NCBI RefSeq assembly: GCF_001895045.1
Contig: NZ_BDAM01000002.1
Location: forward strand, 62,001 to 126,000
Reading direction: 5' to 3'
DNA: 64,000 bases
Origin: Rhodococcus coprophilus NBRC 100603
GTDB taxonomy: Bacteria > Actinomycetota > Actinomycetes > Mycobacteriales > Mycobacteriaceae
Below the pieces are notes generated by a model. The model saw only the letters and a program-made list of their open reading frames with translations, was not told the DNA's origin and searched no databases. Below are positions 16,275 to 27,497 of the stretch, piece after piece; positions within the stretch are counted from its first letter, which is position 1; the number at the start of each line of letters is the position of its first letter. The position numbers and the translations under genes are program-made.

Positions 16275-17965
16275 TCGTGGGCCCCTTCCTCGATACCGCT
16301 GTCCGAACCAGGTTCGGCCACCGGGCTTTCCGCCGGAACTGTCGGTTCCGGCTGAACCAGGTCGACGGAGACCAGCGTTGCGTCGACGGCCGGCGTGATC
16401 GCGTCGAGCATCGGCTGTGGGTAGAGGCCGAGGAACAGGAGCAACGCGATCAGCGGTGCCACCACCAACAATTCACGCGGCAGCAGGTCGGTCAACGCGG
16501 AGCCGTGCACCTCGGTGGGGTCGGTGCGGACCGGACCGCCCATCATGCGCTGATAGAGCCACAGGATGTAGAGCGCCGAGAGGACCAGCGCCAGGGTCGC
16601 GATCACGGCGGCAGCCTGATAGCGGGGATAGGTGCCGACGAAGACGAGGAACTCGCTCACGAACGGGGCCAGACCCGGGAGCGAGAGGGTCGCGAGACCG
16701 GCGACGAGGAACGTTCCGGCCAGGACCGGTGCAACCTTCTGCACCCCTCCGTACGCGGCGATCGCACGAGAGCCTCTGCGCGACACCAGGAATCCGGCAA
16801 TGAGGAACAACGCTGCGGTCGAGATACCGTGGTTGACCATGTACAGCGTCGACCCGGTCTGGCCCTGGGCGGTCATCGCGAAGATACCGAGAACGATGAA
16901 CCCGAAGTGCGAGATCGAGGTGTAGGCGATCAAGCGCATGAGGTCCGTCTGCCCGATGGCGAGCATCGCGCCGTACACGATCCCGATGACCGCGAGCGTG
17001 ACCACCAGCGGCGCGAAATACACCGAGGCCTCGGGGAACAACTGCAGGCAGTACCGCAGCATCCCGAACGTACCGACCTTGTCGACCACCGCCATCATGA
17101 GCACCGCGGCGACCGGTGTGGTCTGCACCGCGGCGTCGGGCAGCCATCCGTGCAGTGGCCACAACGGCGCCTTGACCGCGAACGCGAACATGAAGCCGAG
17201 GAACAGAGCGTTGAGCACCGCGGGCGCGGCACCGAGTTCTCCTGCCGCAGCGGCGTCGCTGATCACCCGGAGGTCGAAGGTGCCCAGTCCCGGCTCGCTT
17301 CCCAGTTCCGCCTTTGCGGTCACCACGTAGAGACCGACCATCGCGGCGAGCATGACGAGGCCGCCGAGCAGGTTGTAGAGCAGGAACTTCACGGCCGCGC
17401 GCGACCGTGCGGCGCGGTCGCTTCCCCGGCCTCCGAAACCCGCGATGAGGAAGTACATCGGGATGAGCATGGCCTCGAAGAACACATAGAAGAGCAGGAC
17501 GTCGAGCGTGCTGAACGAGACGAGCACCATCGCCTCGACGACCAGCATCAACGCGACGTAGGTGTGCGCTGCGCGGGGGCGTGACGGCTCCGCCACGCTG
17601 CCCCCCGCATCGCGATCGGTGGCCTCGGGGTGGTCGGCGGCACGGCCGTCGTGCCACCCCGCCAGCATCAGCAGCGGTACCAGGACCACGGTGAGCAGGA
17701 TGAGCACGAGCGCGATGCCGTCGATGCCGAGGCGATACGCGGACCCGAAAGACGGTATCCACGGCTGAGATTCGACGTACTGGTACCTCTCGCCGTTCGG
17801 GGAGAATCCGACGGCCAGGAAGATGCCGACGAGCAGCACGGCTACTGCCGTTCCGAGTCCGAGCACTCTTGCGGCGGAGGACATCCGGGCGGGCAGAGCG
17901 AAGACGAGCGCTGCGCCGATCAGCGGGAGGACCCACAGGATCGTCAGCCAGGGCACGGTGGTCAC
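16271..17965 (-). CDS. nuoM: NADH-quinone oxidoreductase subunit M
   Basis: Antiporter-like proton-channel subunit of complex I, 564 residues with about 14 membrane helices. PLWPLHGWLPDAAVQTTPVA is the conserved broken-helix motif, and the key glutamate of the family lies in VFFEAMLIPMYFLI. The C-terminal 35 residues are an acidic, Pro-rich tail (VQPEPTVPAESPV) not usual for NuoM. It starts at GTG 17965, 16 nt after nuoL, and overlaps nuoN by 4 nt. Confidence 0.96.
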   Translation of the reverse strand: MTTVPWLTILWVLPLIGAALVFALPARMSSAARVLGLGTAVAVLLVGIFLAVGFSPNGERYQYVESQPWIPSFGSAYRLGIDGIALVLILLTVVLVPLLMLAGWHDGRAADHPEATDRDAGGSVAEPSRPRAAHTYVALMLVVEAMVLVSFSTLDVLLFYVFFEAMLIPMYFLIAGFGGRGSDRAARSRAAVKFLLYNLLGGLVMLAAMVGLYVVTAKAELGSEPGLGTFDLRVISDAAAAGELGAAPAVLNALFLGFMFAFAVKAPLWPLHGWLPDAAVQTTPVAAVLMMAVVDKVGTFGMLRYCLQLFPEASVYFAPLVVTLAVIGIVYGAMLAIGQTDLMRLIAYTSISHFGFIVLGIFAMTAQGQTGSTLYMVNHGISTAALFLIAGFLVSRRGSRAIAAYGGVQKVAPVLAGTFLVAGLATLSLPGLAPFVSEFLVFVGTYPRYQAAAVIATLALVLSALYILWLYQRMMGGPVRTDPTEVHGSALTDLLPRELLVVAPLIALLLFLGLYPQPMLDAITPAVDATLVSVDLVQPEPTVPAESPVAEPGSDSGIEEGAHE

Positions 17966-17981
17966 GAGCGGCTCACCCCCA

Positions 17982-19874
17982 TCACATTCTCACCAGCATC
18001 AGGGCGCCGACGATGATCGTCGCGCCGGCGAACATGTAGAGGGCGTACGAACGGACGAATCCGGTCTGCAGCAGTCGTAGTCCGCGGGACAAACCCCTCA
18101 CGGCCGCTGCCGTTCCGGTGACCGATCCGTCGATCCCGCGGCTCTCGACCTGCTCGAGTCCGTCGACCGCCACCCGGCCCGGCCGCATGAAGACCGCTTC
18201 GTTCACGGTGTCGCCGTAGAGGTCGCGGCGAGCGGCGGTCGTGAACGACGACACGTCGGCGGGCGCGGACTCGGCCACCGGCCTCGTCGCGTACTGCCGG
18301 TACGCCGCATAGACGCCGGCTGCGACCACCGCGAGGGTGAGAACCGTGACGAGCCACACCGGCAACCCACCACCGTGGGGCGCCTCCCCGACTACAGGTT
18401 CGAGCCAGTGTTCGAGGTTGCCGCCCGCCACCAGCGCGCCGCCTGCACCCACCGAGCCGACGGCGAGCACGATCATCGGCCACGTCATGATCCGTGGCGC
18501 CTCGTGGGGGTCGACACTTGCCTCCCAGCGTCGTTCCCCGAAGAACGTCATGATCATCACGCGGCTCATATAGAAGGCGGTCAATCCCGCGCCGAGCAGC
18601 GCCGCGATTCCGAGTACCGCTCCGAGCCAACCGCCCTCGGCGAACGCGACTTCGATGATCTTGTCCTTGGAGAAAAAGCCGGAGAACGGTGGAACTCCGA
18701 TGATCGCGAGATAGCCGAGGCCGAACGTGACGAAGGTGACGGGCATGACCGCACGCAGCCCACCGAATCGCCGCATGTCGGTCTCATCGTTCATCGCGTG
18801 CATCACCGAGCCGGCTCCGAGGAACAATCCGGCCTTGAAGAACCCGTGGGTGAGCAGATGCAGGATCGCGAAGACGCATCCGGCCGGCCCCAGCCCGGCG
18901 GCGAGCACCATGTATCCGATCTGGCTCATCGTGGAAGCGGCGAGTGCCTTCTTGATGTCGTCCTTCGCGCAGCCGATGATCGCGCCGAACAAGAGCGTCG
19001 CGGCCCCGACGAGCACCACCACCAGCCGGGCGGCGGGCGCGGCCTCGAAGATCGCGTTCGCTCGGACGATGAGGTAGACACCGGCGGTCACCATCGTTGC
19101 CGCGTGGATGAGCGCGGAGACCGGGGTCGGGCCTTCCATCGCGTCGCCGAGCCACGATTGCAGCGGCAGCTGTGCCGATTTCGCACAGGCGGCAAGCAAC
19201 AACGTCAAGCCCAGTGCGGTGGCGACCCCTTCGCTCGCATCGGGGACGGCCGCGAACACGGCGTCGTATTCGAGGGTGCCGAAGGTGGCGAACATGATCA
19301 TGAGTGCGACGAGAAGTCCCATGTCGCCCACGCGGTTGACCACGAACGCCTTCTTCGCGGCGGTCGCGGCGGACGGCTTGTACTGCCAGAACCCGATGAG
19401 CAGATACGACGCGAGGCCGACACCCTCCCAGCCGAGGTACAGGACGAGGAAGTTGTCGGCGAGAACGAGCACCAGCATCGCCGCGAGAAACAGGTTGAGG
19501 TAGGCGAAGAACTTCCGCCGCGCGGGATCGTGAGCCATGTACCCGACGGAGTAGAAGTGGATCAGCGTCCCCACCCCGGTGATGAGCAACACGAAACACA
19601 CCGACAACTGGTCGATCCGCAGACCCATGTCGACTTGGAGTTGCCCGACGGACACCCACTCGAAGAGGGTCTGCCGGGCGCTGCGTGCGTCGGCGTCCGC
19701 ACCGAGCATCTCGGCGAACACCGCGGCGCCGAGCACGAACGACACGAGCGCGGTGCCGCATCCCAGCAGGTGACCCCAGCGGTCGCTGCGCCGCCCCGCG
19801 AGGAGCAGCACCACAGCCCCCAGCAGGGGAATAGCAGGAATCAACCAGAGTGCCGAGGAAGGAAACGAAGTCAT
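17982..19874 (-). CDS. nuoL: NADH-quinone oxidoreductase subunit L
   Basis: Largest antiporter-like subunit of complex I, 630 residues. It has the membrane core with [30 protein letters not shown] and [30 protein letters not shown], then the C-terminal part where the long lateral helix and a last membrane helix ([18 protein letters not shown]) lie. It pumps protons at the distal end of the membrane arm. It begins 60 nt after nuoK at ATG 19874. Confidence 0.96.
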   Translation of the reverse strand: MTSFPSSALWLIPAIPLLGAVVLLLAGRRSDRWGHLLGCGTALVSFVLGAAVFAEMLGADADARSARQTLFEWVSVGQLQVDMGLRIDQLSVCFVLLITGVGTLIHFYSVGYMAHDPARRKFFAYLNLFLAAMLVLVLADNFLVLYLGWEGVGLASYLLIGFWQYKPSAATAAKKAFVVNRVGDMGLLVALMIMFATFGTLEYDAVFAAVPDASEGVATALGLTLLLAACAKSAQLPLQSWLGDAMEGPTPVSALIHAATMVTAGVYLIVRANAIFEAAPAARLVVVLVGAATLLFGAIIGCAKDDIKKALAASTMSQIGYMVLAAGLGPAGCVFAILHLLTHGFFKAGLFLGAGSVMHAMNDETDMRRFGGLRAVMPVTFVTFGLGYLAIIGVPPFSGFFSKDKIIEVAFAEGGWLGAVLGIAALLGAGLTAFYMSRVMIMTFFGERRWEASVDPHEAPRIMTWPMIVLAVGSVGAGGALVAGGNLEHWLEPVVGEAPHGGGLPVWLVTVLTLAVVAAGVYAAYRQYATRPVAESAPADVSSFTTAARRDLYGDTVNEAVFMRPGRVAVDGLEQVESRGIDGSVTGTAAAVRGLSRGLRLLQTGFVRSYALYMFAGATIIVGALMLVRM

Positions 19875-19934
19875 GTCGTGTCTCCTCTCGGCGCGTCGTG
19901 GTTCGTCACTCTCACCGTCCTTTGGGGGCGACCG

Positions 19935-20234
19935 TCAGTACCTGAGCAGATCGGCGTTGTCGACCGAGGCGGAACGGCGGGTCCGGAAGATCGTGACGAT
20001 GATCGCGAGACCCACCACCACCTCGGCCGCAGCGACCACCATCGTGAAGAATGCGAAGACCTGGCCATGGAGATTGCCGTGCATCCTGGCGAACGTGACG
20101 AACGCCAGGTTCGCTGCGTTCAGCATGAGTTCGATACACATGAACACCACGATCGCGTTGCGTCGCAACAGCACTCCGGATGCGCCGATCGTGAACAGCA
20201 ACGCCGAGAGGTACAGATAGTTCTCGGGGTTCAT
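19935..20234 (-). CDS. nuoK: NADH-quinone oxidoreductase subunit K
   Basis: Small three-helix subunit of complex I, 99 residues, the usual length. It opens [20 protein letters not shown]. Conserved glutamates sit in [13 protein letters not shown] and [12 protein letters not shown], the E-channel residues of this family. Its ATG at 20234 overlaps the nuoJ stop. Confidence 0.96.
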   Translation of the reverse strand: MNPENYLYLSALLFTIGASGVLLRRNAIVVFMCIELMLNAANLAFVTFARMHGNLHGQVFAFFTMVVAAAEVVVGLAIIVTIFRTRRSASVDNADLLRY

Positions 20235-21067
20235 CGCGTCTCCCCCTCGCCACGGCCGTCTCCGGCGTTCTTCTCGCCACCGAGGCCTTCGTCCGCAGGG
20301 CCGGAGACGCCGAGATCATCGTGCCCCCAGTTTCGTCCGATGCGACGTAGCAGCGGACCGACGGAGTTCTCCGCGAACGAACCGTCGGGAAGCAGAGCGG
20401 GCACGTCGGCCGCGTTGTGGCGCGCGTAGACACCGGGTCCGGGAAGCGGTGTCACCCGGCCGCCCGTCCGGAACCGCTCCTCGGAGAGTTCCCGCTGAGT
20501 GCGCCGCGGACGGAGCCGTTCCCGGTGCGCGAGCACCATGGCTCCGAGAGTCGCGGTGATCAGCAGAGCACCGGTCAGTTCGAATGCCCACACGTAGTCC
20601 AGGAACAGCAGGACGGCCAGTTCTTCGACGTTGCCGGACGCGTCGGCGGCATCGAAGCCGACGAACCCCCTCATCGCTGCGTTTCCGAGGCCGGCGATCA
20701 GCAGCACTCCGAATCCGACTCCCACGGCTACGGCGAGAACTCTTTGTGCACGCAATGTTTCGACGAGCGAGTCGGACGAGTCGATGCCCACGAGCATGAG
20801 CACGAACAGGAACAACATCATGACGGCGCCGGTGTACACGACGATCTGTACGACACCGAGGAACAACGCTCCCTGGGCGATGTACAGGACGGCGAGGACG
20901 ACCATGGTCATAGCGAGGAAGACCGCCGAGTACACAGCCTTGGCTGCCCCGACCACTCCGAGGGCGCCGACCACCGCAACGGTGGCGAGGATCCAGAACT
21001 GCACTTCTTCGCCGGTCGAGGTCTGGGTGAGTTCCTGGGCGAGCAGCACAGTTCCCGTCGAATTCAT
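20231..21067 (-). CDS. nuoJ: NADH-quinone oxidoreductase subunit J
   Basis: Membrane subunit of complex I, 278 residues. Five membrane helices include the conserved [18 protein letters not shown] (pi-bulge helix) and [21 protein letters not shown]. Beyond residue about 195 a hydrophilic tail of roughly 80 residues ([20 protein letters not shown]) continues, as in mycobacterial NuoJ and unlike the 184-residue E. coli form. ATG 21067 overlaps the nuoI stop (ATGA), and the end overlaps nuoK. Confidence 0.95.
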   Translation of the reverse strand: MNSTGTVLLAQELTQTSTGEEVQFWILATVAVVGALGVVGAAKAVYSAVFLAMTMVVLAVLYIAQGALFLGVVQIVVYTGAVMMLFLFVLMLVGIDSSDSLVETLRAQRVLAVAVGVGFGVLLIAGLGNAAMRGFVGFDAADASGNVEELAVLLFLDYVWAFELTGALLITATLGAMVLAHRERLRPRRTQRELSEERFRTGGRVTPLPGPGVYARHNAADVPALLPDGSFAENSVGPLLRRIGRNWGHDDLGVSGPADEGLGGEKNAGDGRGEGETR

Positions 21068-21615
21068 GACGGTTGTCCGTCGGTCGGTGCCGCCGGATCG
21101 GCGGCGTCGGCCGGCGAGACGGTGCCGGTGTAGTAGTCGTCGGCGGTGGTCCCCGGCGCCATCGGATGCGGTGGGGGCCGCATGCCCTCTTCCAGCGGCG
21201 CGAGGAGTCGGCCCTTGTCGTAGATGAGGTCGGTGCGATTGTCGTCGACCATCTCGTAGTCGTTCGTCATCGTCAGGGCGCGGGTCGGACATGCTTCGAT
21301 GCACAGCCCGCAGCCGATACAGCGAAGGTAGTTGATCTGGTAGACACGTCCGAATCGTTCACCGGGCGAGAATCGTTCGTCCTCGGTGTTGTCGGCGCCC
21401 TCGACGTAGATCGCGTCTGCCGGGCACGCCCACGCGCACAGTTCGCACCCGATGCATTTCTCGAGGCCGTCCGCATACCGGTTGAGTTGGTGCCGGCCGT
21501 GGAAGCGCTCCGCGGTCGGATTCTTCTCCTCCGGGTAGAACTCGGTGTTGGGCTTCTTGAACATCGTCGAGAAGGTCACGCCGAAACCCGCGAGTGGGCC
21601 GAGGAATTCAGACAT
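21064..21615 (-). CDS. nuoI: NADH-quinone oxidoreductase subunit I (2x[4Fe-4S])
   Basis: Peripheral-arm subunit carrying clusters N6a and N6b, 183 residues. Two ferredoxin motifs are visible: [16 protein letters not shown] and [16 protein letters not shown]. The N-terminal [19 protein letters not shown] binds the membrane arm and the C-terminal 40 residues are Ala/Pro-rich. It overlaps nuoH (8 nt) and nuoJ (4 nt). Confidence 0.96.
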   Translation of the reverse strand: MSEFLGPLAGFGVTFSTMFKKPNTEFYPEEKNPTAERFHGRHQLNRYADGLEKCIGCELCAWACPADAIYVEGADNTEDERFSPGERFGRVYQINYLRCIGCGLCIEACPTRALTMTNDYEMVDDNRTDLIYDKGRLLAPLEEGMRPPPHPMAPGTTADDYYTGTVSPADAADPAAPTDGQPS

Positions 21616-22930
21616 TGCTCTCCTCCTGCTTTACGGCCTGCACACTTTCGTGCTGTCGGCCGGGCAACGGCGGCACCGGGAATCCTCCCGCGAGCGGATC
21701 GTGCCGGCCCTCCGCCTCGGGTGTGCCGGTATCCGGGTCGCCACGCGGCTCTGCGGTGCGACGCCATCGATATCCGAGGTAGCCGAGTGAGATCGCCGAG
21801 ACCACGAGTCCGGCGATGACGAGCGACGCGGTGGCAGGGAGTCGTCCCTCGTCGGCGAGCAGGACGATGACCGCCACGATCATGACCCACACCACGGCGA
21901 TCGGGATGAGCACCTTCCATCCCAGGGCCATGAACTGGTCGTACCGCAACCTCGGGAGGGTGGCCCGCAGCCACACGAAGACGAACAGCACCAGCCAGAT
22001 CTTCACGACGAACCACAGCAACGGCCACCATCCGCTGTTGGCTCCGTCCCAGATGCTCAGCGGCCACGGGGCACGCCAGCCGCCGAGGAACAACGTCGTG
22101 GCCAGCGCGGACACGGTGATCATGTTGACGTACTCGGCGAGCATGAACATCGCGAACCGCAGCGACGAGTACTCCGTGTGGAACCCGCCGACGAGTTCGC
22201 CTTCGGCCTCCGGGAGATCGAACGGTGCTCTGTTGGTCTCACCGACCATCGACACGCAGTAGATGAGGAAGGCCGGGAGCAGGAGCAGTGCGTACCAGAT
22301 TCCCGTCTGCTCGGCGACGATCCCGGATGTCGACATGGTGCCTGCCAACAGGAACACCGCCGCGAAGCACAGGCCCATCGCGATCTCGTACGAAATGACC
22401 TGGGCCGTCGAGCGCAGCCCACCGAGCAGCGGGTACGTCGATCCCGACGCCCACCCTGCGAGCACGATGCCGTAGACCCCGATCGAGGTGACGGCGAGGA
22501 TGTAGAGCACCGCGACGGGCAGGTCCGTCAGTTGCAGCGGTGTGCGCTCCCCGAACACCGAGACCACGGGCCCGAACGGGATGACGGCGAATGCCATCAG
22601 CGCGGGGGCGGTCGCGATCACCGGCGCCAGCAGATAGAGCGGTTTGTCCACGCCGCTGGGCGTGATTCCTTCCTTCAGGCCGAGCTTGATGCCGTCCGCG
22701 ACGGTTTGCAGCAGCCCTTTCGGCCCGACCCGGTCCGGCCCGACCCGCATCTGCATCCACGCCATGATCTTGCGTTCGACGAGGATCAACACGAGCGTGG
22801 TGAGCACCAGGAACGCGAAGATCAGTAGGGCCTTGGCGATCACGAGCCACCACGGGTCGATCCCGAACATCGACAGGTCGACTTCACGTGCTGTCGGAAC
22901 CACCACTGCGCCGGAGACCGTCACCGTCAT
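21608..22930 (-). CDS. nuoH: NADH-quinone oxidoreductase subunit H
   Basis: Membrane subunit that forms the quinone cavity with NuoB and NuoD, 440 residues. [21 protein letters not shown] near residue 50 is the family signature. The charged loop [24 protein letters not shown] near 240 is also conserved. The C-terminus is a hydrophilic extension of about 60 residues ([20 protein letters not shown]), seen in actinobacterial forms. ATG 22930 overlaps the nuoG stop by ATGA. Confidence 0.96.
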   Translation of the reverse strand: MTVTVSGAVVVPTAREVDLSMFGIDPWWLVIAKALLIFAFLVLTTLVLILVERKIMAWMQMRVGPDRVGPKGLLQTVADGIKLGLKEGITPSGVDKPLYLLAPVIATAPALMAFAVIPFGPVVSVFGERTPLQLTDLPVAVLYILAVTSIGVYGIVLAGWASGSTYPLLGGLRSTAQVISYEIAMGLCFAAVFLLAGTMSTSGIVAEQTGIWYALLLLPAFLIYCVSMVGETNRAPFDLPEAEGELVGGFHTEYSSLRFAMFMLAEYVNMITVSALATTLFLGGWRAPWPLSIWDGANSGWWPLLWFVVKIWLVLFVFVWLRATLPRLRYDQFMALGWKVLIPIAVVWVMIVAVIVLLADEGRLPATASLVIAGLVVSAISLGYLGYRWRRTAEPRGDPDTGTPEAEGRHDPLAGGFPVPPLPGRQHESVQAVKQEESNV

Positions 22931-25371
22931 TGCGGTACCTCCGTTTCCGGCTGGGCGGCACGGATGCCGACCACGGCGCCGGCAGTCACCGCGAGGTGTT
23001 CGTGGACGCCCGCGCCCCGCGACGCCGTCGGAAGCCACACCACCCGTTCGGGAAGCGCATCCACGACGAGGGGCAACGTGATCTCGCCGCGGTCGGTGAA
23101 GACCGTGACCGGCTCGCCACCCCGGGCGCCGATCTCGGCAGCCGTCGACGCGGACAGTCGCACGACCGGTGCTCGCGCCGTCCCGGCGAGGTTGGGCTCC
23201 CCGTCCTGTAGCCGTCCCGCGTCGAGCAGCATGCGCCAGGTCGCGAGAACCGCTTCGCCGAGAACCGGTCGTCGTCGGTCGGTGGCGGCGACGTCGGGAA
23301 GGGGCGCCGCCGGTACCGGCCACTCTCCGAGACGCTTGAGTTCCGTTCGCGCCGAATCTGTTTCGGACGCACCGAGATCGACGTCCATGGCATCGGCGAT
23401 CGCGTGCAGAACACGCCGGTCGGGCATCGCATCGGAGTCGCGCAGGGCTGCTGCGAACGGACGTGGCCGACCCTCCCAGTCGACGAACGTGCCGGACTTC
23501 TCGGCCACCGGCGCGACGGGAAACACGACGTCGGCGAGATCGGTGACCTCGCTGCGCCGCACCTCGAGACTGACGACGAAGGGCGCCGCCGCGAGTGCGG
23601 CCCGCGCCGCGTCGGGGTCGGGTAGGTCGGCGAGTTCGACGCCGGCGACGACGAGAGCGCCGAGGTTTCCTGCCGCAGCCGCCTCGAGGATCGTGGCGGT
23701 GTCGCGACCCGGGGCCTCGGGGAGCGCGTCCCCGGAGTCCAGGTTCCACGCCGCCGCGACCTCACGTCGCGCATCCGCGTCGGTGACGGAACGGCCACCC
23801 GGAAGCAGCGTCGGGAAGGCGCCCGCATCGAGGGCCCCTCGTTCGCCGGCGCGGCGGGGGATCCACGCCAGGCGTGCACCGGTGGCGTCGGCGAGACGGG
23901 TAGCAGCGGTGAGCCCGCCCGGCGCACCAGCGAGACGCTCTCCGACGACGATGACCGCTCCGGCGCGGCGCAGAGCGTCGATGCCCGACGGGTCTCCTTC
24001 GCGCAACGCATCGAGCAGTTCGGCTTCTCGACCGGGTACGCATTCGAGTAGGCGGGCGCCGAGTTTCGTGGCGCCCGCGCCTGCATACGGCGCCATCGTC
24101 CACACCGCGGTCTTCCCGCTCCGGACGGCTTTGTGCAACCGGAGGAACACGATCGGCGATTCCTCTTCGGGTTCGAAGCCCACCAGCAGAACCACCGGTG
24201 CTCGTTCCAGGTCGCGGTAGGTCACGCCGATTCCTCGCGCGGCGACACGAGTGGTCAGGAACTGTGTTTCCTCCGCCGAGTGGTCACGAGCCCGGAAGTC
24301 GATGTCGTTGGTAGCGAGCGATACTCGGGCGAACTTCGCGTACGCGTACGCGTCCTCTCGGGTGAGTCGCCCGCCTGCCAGTACCCCGGCCGACCCGCGC
24401 GCGGCCGTCAGACCGCGCGCCGCCACGGCCAGCGCCATCGGCCACGACGCGGGGACGAGTTCACCCGAGTCGTCGCGCACGAGTGGGCCGGTGAGCCGGT
24501 CGGGTTCGGTGGCGTAGGTGAACGCCCACCGGCCCTTGTCGCAATTCCATTCCTCGTTGACCTCCGGGTCGTCGCCGGCGAGGCGGCGGAGCACCACACC
24601 GCGACGATGGTCGGTGCGCTGCGCACACCCACTGGCGCAGTGTTCGCACACGCTCGGACTGGACACGAGATCGAACGGCCTCGCCCGGAATCGGTAGGTG
24701 GCGCCGGTGAGCGCGCCGACCGGGCAGATCTGCACGGTGTTTCCAGAGAAATACGACTCGAACGGTTCCTCCGGGTAGATGCCGACCTGTTGCCGGGCAC
24801 CACGTTCGAGCATGTCGACGAGGGGATCGCCGGCAATCTGTGCCGAGAACCGGGTGCAGCGCGCACACAGGACGCAACGTTCGCGATCGAGCAGGACCTG
24901 CGACGAGATCGCGATCGGCTTGGGAAAAGTGCGCTTCTCTTCGACGTAGCGTGATTCCGCGCGGCCGTTGCTCAGAGCCTGGTTCTGCAGCGGGCACTCG
25001 CCGCCCTTGTCGCACACCGGACAGTCGAGCGGGTGGTTGATGAGCAGCAGTTCCATGACTCCGCGCTGCGCCTTGTCCGCGACGGGTGAGGTGGCCTGGG
25101 TACGGACGACCATTCCGTCGGTGACGACGGTGGTGCACGACGCCAGGGGTTTGCGCTGCCCTTCGACGTCCACGAGGCACTGACGGCACGCTCCGACGGG
25201 ATCGAGCAGCGGGTGGTCGCAGAAACGAGGGATCTGCACGCCGACGAGTTCTGCGGCACGGATCACCAATGTGCCTTTGGCAACCCGAATTTCGATGTCG
25301 TCGATGGTGACGGTCACTTGGTCGTCCGTCGGCGCGGCGCCGGCGGGATCCGTTCCCGGAGCTGTGGTCAT
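22927..25371 (-). CDS. nuoG: NADH-quinone oxidoreductase subunit G
   Basis: Peripheral-arm Fe-S subunit, 814 residues. The N-terminal [2Fe-2S] ligands are in [15 protein letters not shown] plus a later Cys. [14 protein letters not shown] holds N5, with one His ligand, and CVLCARC with CPVGAL holds N4. CEHCASGC with the Cys of EWNCDKGRW gives the ligands of the optional cluster N7. The remainder is a molybdopterin oxidoreductase-like fold without cofactor, ending in an aspartate-decarboxylase-like beta barrel. ATG 25371 overlaps the nuoEF stop. Confidence 0.96.
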   Translation of the reverse strand: MTTAPGTDPAGAAPTDDQVTVTIDDIEIRVAKGTLVIRAAELVGVQIPRFCDHPLLDPVGACRQCLVDVEGQRKPLASCTTVVTDGMVVRTQATSPVADKAQRGVMELLLINHPLDCPVCDKGGECPLQNQALSNGRAESRYVEEKRTFPKPIAISSQVLLDRERCVLCARCTRFSAQIAGDPLVDMLERGARQQVGIYPEEPFESYFSGNTVQICPVGALTGATYRFRARPFDLVSSPSVCEHCASGCAQRTDHRRGVVLRRLAGDDPEVNEEWNCDKGRWAFTYATEPDRLTGPLVRDDSGELVPASWPMALAVAARGLTAARGSAGVLAGGRLTREDAYAYAKFARVSLATNDIDFRARDHSAEETQFLTTRVAARGIGVTYRDLERAPVVLLVGFEPEEESPIVFLRLHKAVRSGKTAVWTMAPYAGAGATKLGARLLECVPGREAELLDALREGDPSGIDALRRAGAVIVVGERLAGAPGGLTAATRLADATGARLAWIPRRAGERGALDAGAFPTLLPGGRSVTDADARREVAAAWNLDSGDALPEAPGRDTATILEAAAAGNLGALVVAGVELADLPDPDAARAALAAAPFVVSLEVRRSEVTDLADVVFPVAPVAEKSGTFVDWEGRPRPFAAALRDSDAMPDRRVLHAIADAMDVDLGASETDSARTELKRLGEWPVPAAPLPDVAATDRRRPVLGEAVLATWRMLLDAGRLQDGEPNLAGTARAPVVRLSASTAAEIGARGGEPVTVFTDRGEITLPLVVDALPERVVWLPTASRGAGVHEHLAVTAGAVVGIRAAQPETEVPQ

Positions 25372-27497
25372 CGAGTCTCCTCGCGTGCTGCGCCGGCGCC
25401 GAGCGTGGCGCTGTGCGGATCGAAGGGGCAGCGACCCTGTTCCACGTGTGCGCGGTATTCGTCGCGGAAGTAGGCGATCGACGAGGTGATCGGGCTCGTT
25501 GCACCGTCGCCGAGAGCGCAGAACGCCCGGCCGAGGATGTTGTCGGAGATGTCGAGCAGGGTGGCGAGGTCTTCCTCGGTGCCGCGGCCCGTCTCGAGCC
25601 GGTCGAGGATCTGCACGAGCCACCACGTCCCTTCGCGGCAGGGCGTGCATTTCCCGCACGACTCGTGCGCGTAGAACTCGCTCCAGCGCAGTACCGTGCG
25701 CACGACGCACGTGGTCTCGTCGAAGATCTGCAGAGCGCGCGTACCCAGCATCGATCCGGCGGCGGCGACGCTTTCGTAGTCGAGCGGGGTGTCGAGGTGT
25801 TCGTCGGTGAGGATCGGTGTGGACGAACCGCCCGGGGTCCAGAACTTGAGCTTGTGGCCTTCGCGTACGCCGCCCGCGTGGTCGAGCAGTTCCCGCAGGG
25901 TGATGCCGAGGGGCGCCTCGTACTGGCCCGGCGTGGTGACGTGCCCGGAGAGGGAGAACAGCGCGAACCCCGGCGACTTCTCGGTCCCCATGGACCGGTA
26001 CCACTCGACTCCGTTGCGGATGATCGGCGGCACGTTCGCAATGGACTCGACGTTGTTGACCACGGTCGGGCACGCATACAGTCCCGCGACCGCGGGGAAC
26101 GGCGGCCGCAGCCGTGGTTGCCCTCGACGGCCTTCGAGCGAGTCGAGCAGCGCCGTCTCCTCCCCGCAGATGTAGGCACCGGCACCGGCGTGCACGACGA
26201 GATCGAGGTCGTAGCCGGAGCCGAGGATGTCGCGTCCGAGGTATCCGGCGTCGTATGCCTCGGCAACGGCGGCCTGCATCCGTCTCAGTACGGGGACAGC
26301 CTCACCGCGCAGGTAGACGAACGCGTGCCGCGCGCGGATCGCATAGGCCGCGATGATCGCGCCCTCGATCAGCGCGTGCGGGGTTGCGAACATGAACGGG
26401 ATGTCCTTGCAGGTGCCGGGCTCGGATTCGTCGGCGTTGACGACGAGATAGTGCGGCTTGTCGTCGCCCTGCGGAATGAACGACCACTTGGTGCCGGTGG
26501 AGAATCCCGCTCCGCCGCGGCCGCGCAGACCTGCGTCCTTGACCGCCGACACCACGTCGTCGGGGTCCATGCCCAGCGCGATCGGCAGTGCCTCGTATCC
26601 GTGATGACGCCGGTAGGTGTCGAGCGTCCACGCCCGGTCTTCGTCCCAGTAGCCGGTGAGCACGGGCGTCAGTGCGGTCCCGACGTTGCCGAGGTCCCCG
26701 TCGTCGGCACCGGGCGCCGGCGGCGCGGTCATGTCTTTGGCCCGCGCGACGCGCAGCCCGGCCAACGAAGCCTCTCCGGCGCTGCCGCCCGCGGGGAGCG
26801 CGTCGGCGCGTTCGTCGGGGAATCCGGCAAGCAACCGCGATGTGTCGCGGAAGCTGGTCAGTGGCGCGCCCCGGGTGGGGAGCGGAGGTTTCCCGGCGCG
26901 GAGACCGTCGACGAGTGCGACTGCGGATTCGACGGTCCGGTTGTCGAACAGTTCCCAGTTGACGGTCATCACCGGCGCGAAATCGCAGGCTGCGTTGCAC
27001 TCGATGTGTTCGAGGGTCACCGTGCCGTCCGGCGTGGTCTCGCCGTTGGCGACGCCGAGATGCTCCCGCACAGTCTCGAAGATTTCGTCGCCGCCCATCA
27101 CGGCACACAGGGCGTTCGTGCACACCCCGACGTGGTAGGTCCCTGTGGGCTTGCGGCGGTACATTCCGTAGAAGGTGGCGACCGCGGCGACCTCGGCGCC
27201 CGTCAAGCCGAGTTGCTCGGCGCAGAAGTCGATTCCGGCTGGGGTGATGTAGCTGTCCTCGGCCTGGACGAGGTGCAGCAGAGGAAGAAGAGCGGAGCGG
27301 GCGTGCGGGTAACGTCCGACGATCTCGGCGGCGTCCGAGTCGAGCCGGGCGCGCACATCCTCGGGATAGCTGCGCCGCGCGCCCGGGCGAACGAGCGCGG
27401 CGTCTTCGTCGGGTCGTGGCCCCAGCGGCAGGAAGACCGGTGCCGGGCGTTCGGTGGGTTCGGTGGTGTCTTCGCCTCGTACGTATCCGGTGCTCAT
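25368..27497 (-). CDS. nuoEF: Fused NADH-quinone oxidoreductase subunits E and F
   Basis: One uninterrupted frame of 709 residues encodes both subunits, which are separate genes in M. tuberculosis and E. coli. Residues 1 to about 255 are NuoE, with [2Fe-2S] ligands C126, C131, C167 and C171. After a flexible [18 protein letters not shown] stretch, NuoF starts near residue 274 ([16 protein letters not shown]). It keeps the FMN motif [16 protein letters not shown], the NADH motif [20 protein letters not shown] and the [4Fe-4S] ligands in [11 protein letters not shown] plus CALGD. No stop codon separates the parts. An internal start at the in-frame ATG (DMTAPP) could also yield free NuoF. ATG 27497 overlaps the nuoD stop. 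Confidence 0.93.
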   Translation of the reverse strand: MSTGYVRGEDTTEPTERPAPVFLPLGPRPDEDAALVRPGARRSYPEDVRARLDSDAAEIVGRYPHARSALLPLLHLVQAEDSYITPAGIDFCAEQLGLTGAEVAAVATFYGMYRRKPTGTYHVGVCTNALCAVMGGDEIFETVREHLGVANGETTPDGTVTLEHIECNAACDFAPVMTVNWELFDNRTVESAVALVDGLRAGKPPLPTRGAPLTSFRDTSRLLAGFPDERADALPAGGSAGEASLAGLRVARAKDMTAPPAPGADDGDLGNVGTALTPVLTGYWDEDRAWTLDTYRRHHGYEALPIALGMDPDDVVSAVKDAGLRGRGGAGFSTGTKWSFIPQGDDKPHYLVVNADESEPGTCKDIPFMFATPHALIEGAIIAAYAIRARHAFVYLRGEAVPVLRRMQAAVAEAYDAGYLGRDILGSGYDLDLVVHAGAGAYICGEETALLDSLEGRRGQPRLRPPFPAVAGLYACPTVVNNVESIANVPPIIRNGVEWYRSMGTEKSPGFALFSLSGHVTTPGQYEAPLGITLRELLDHAGGVREGHKLKFWTPGGSSTPILTDEHLDTPLDYESVAAAGSMLGTRALQIFDETTCVVRTVLRWSEFYAHESCGKCTPCREGTWWLVQILDRLETGRGTEEDLATLLDISDNILGRAFCALGDGATSPITSSIAYFRDEYRAHVEQGRCPFDPHSATLGAGAAREETR

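Noticed and set aside
18375-20429. Very long plus-strand frame across nuoL and nuoK (684 codons)
   Set aside because: It is antisense to two clear complex I genes and has the Arg/Glu/His-rich composition of a high-GC shadow frame.
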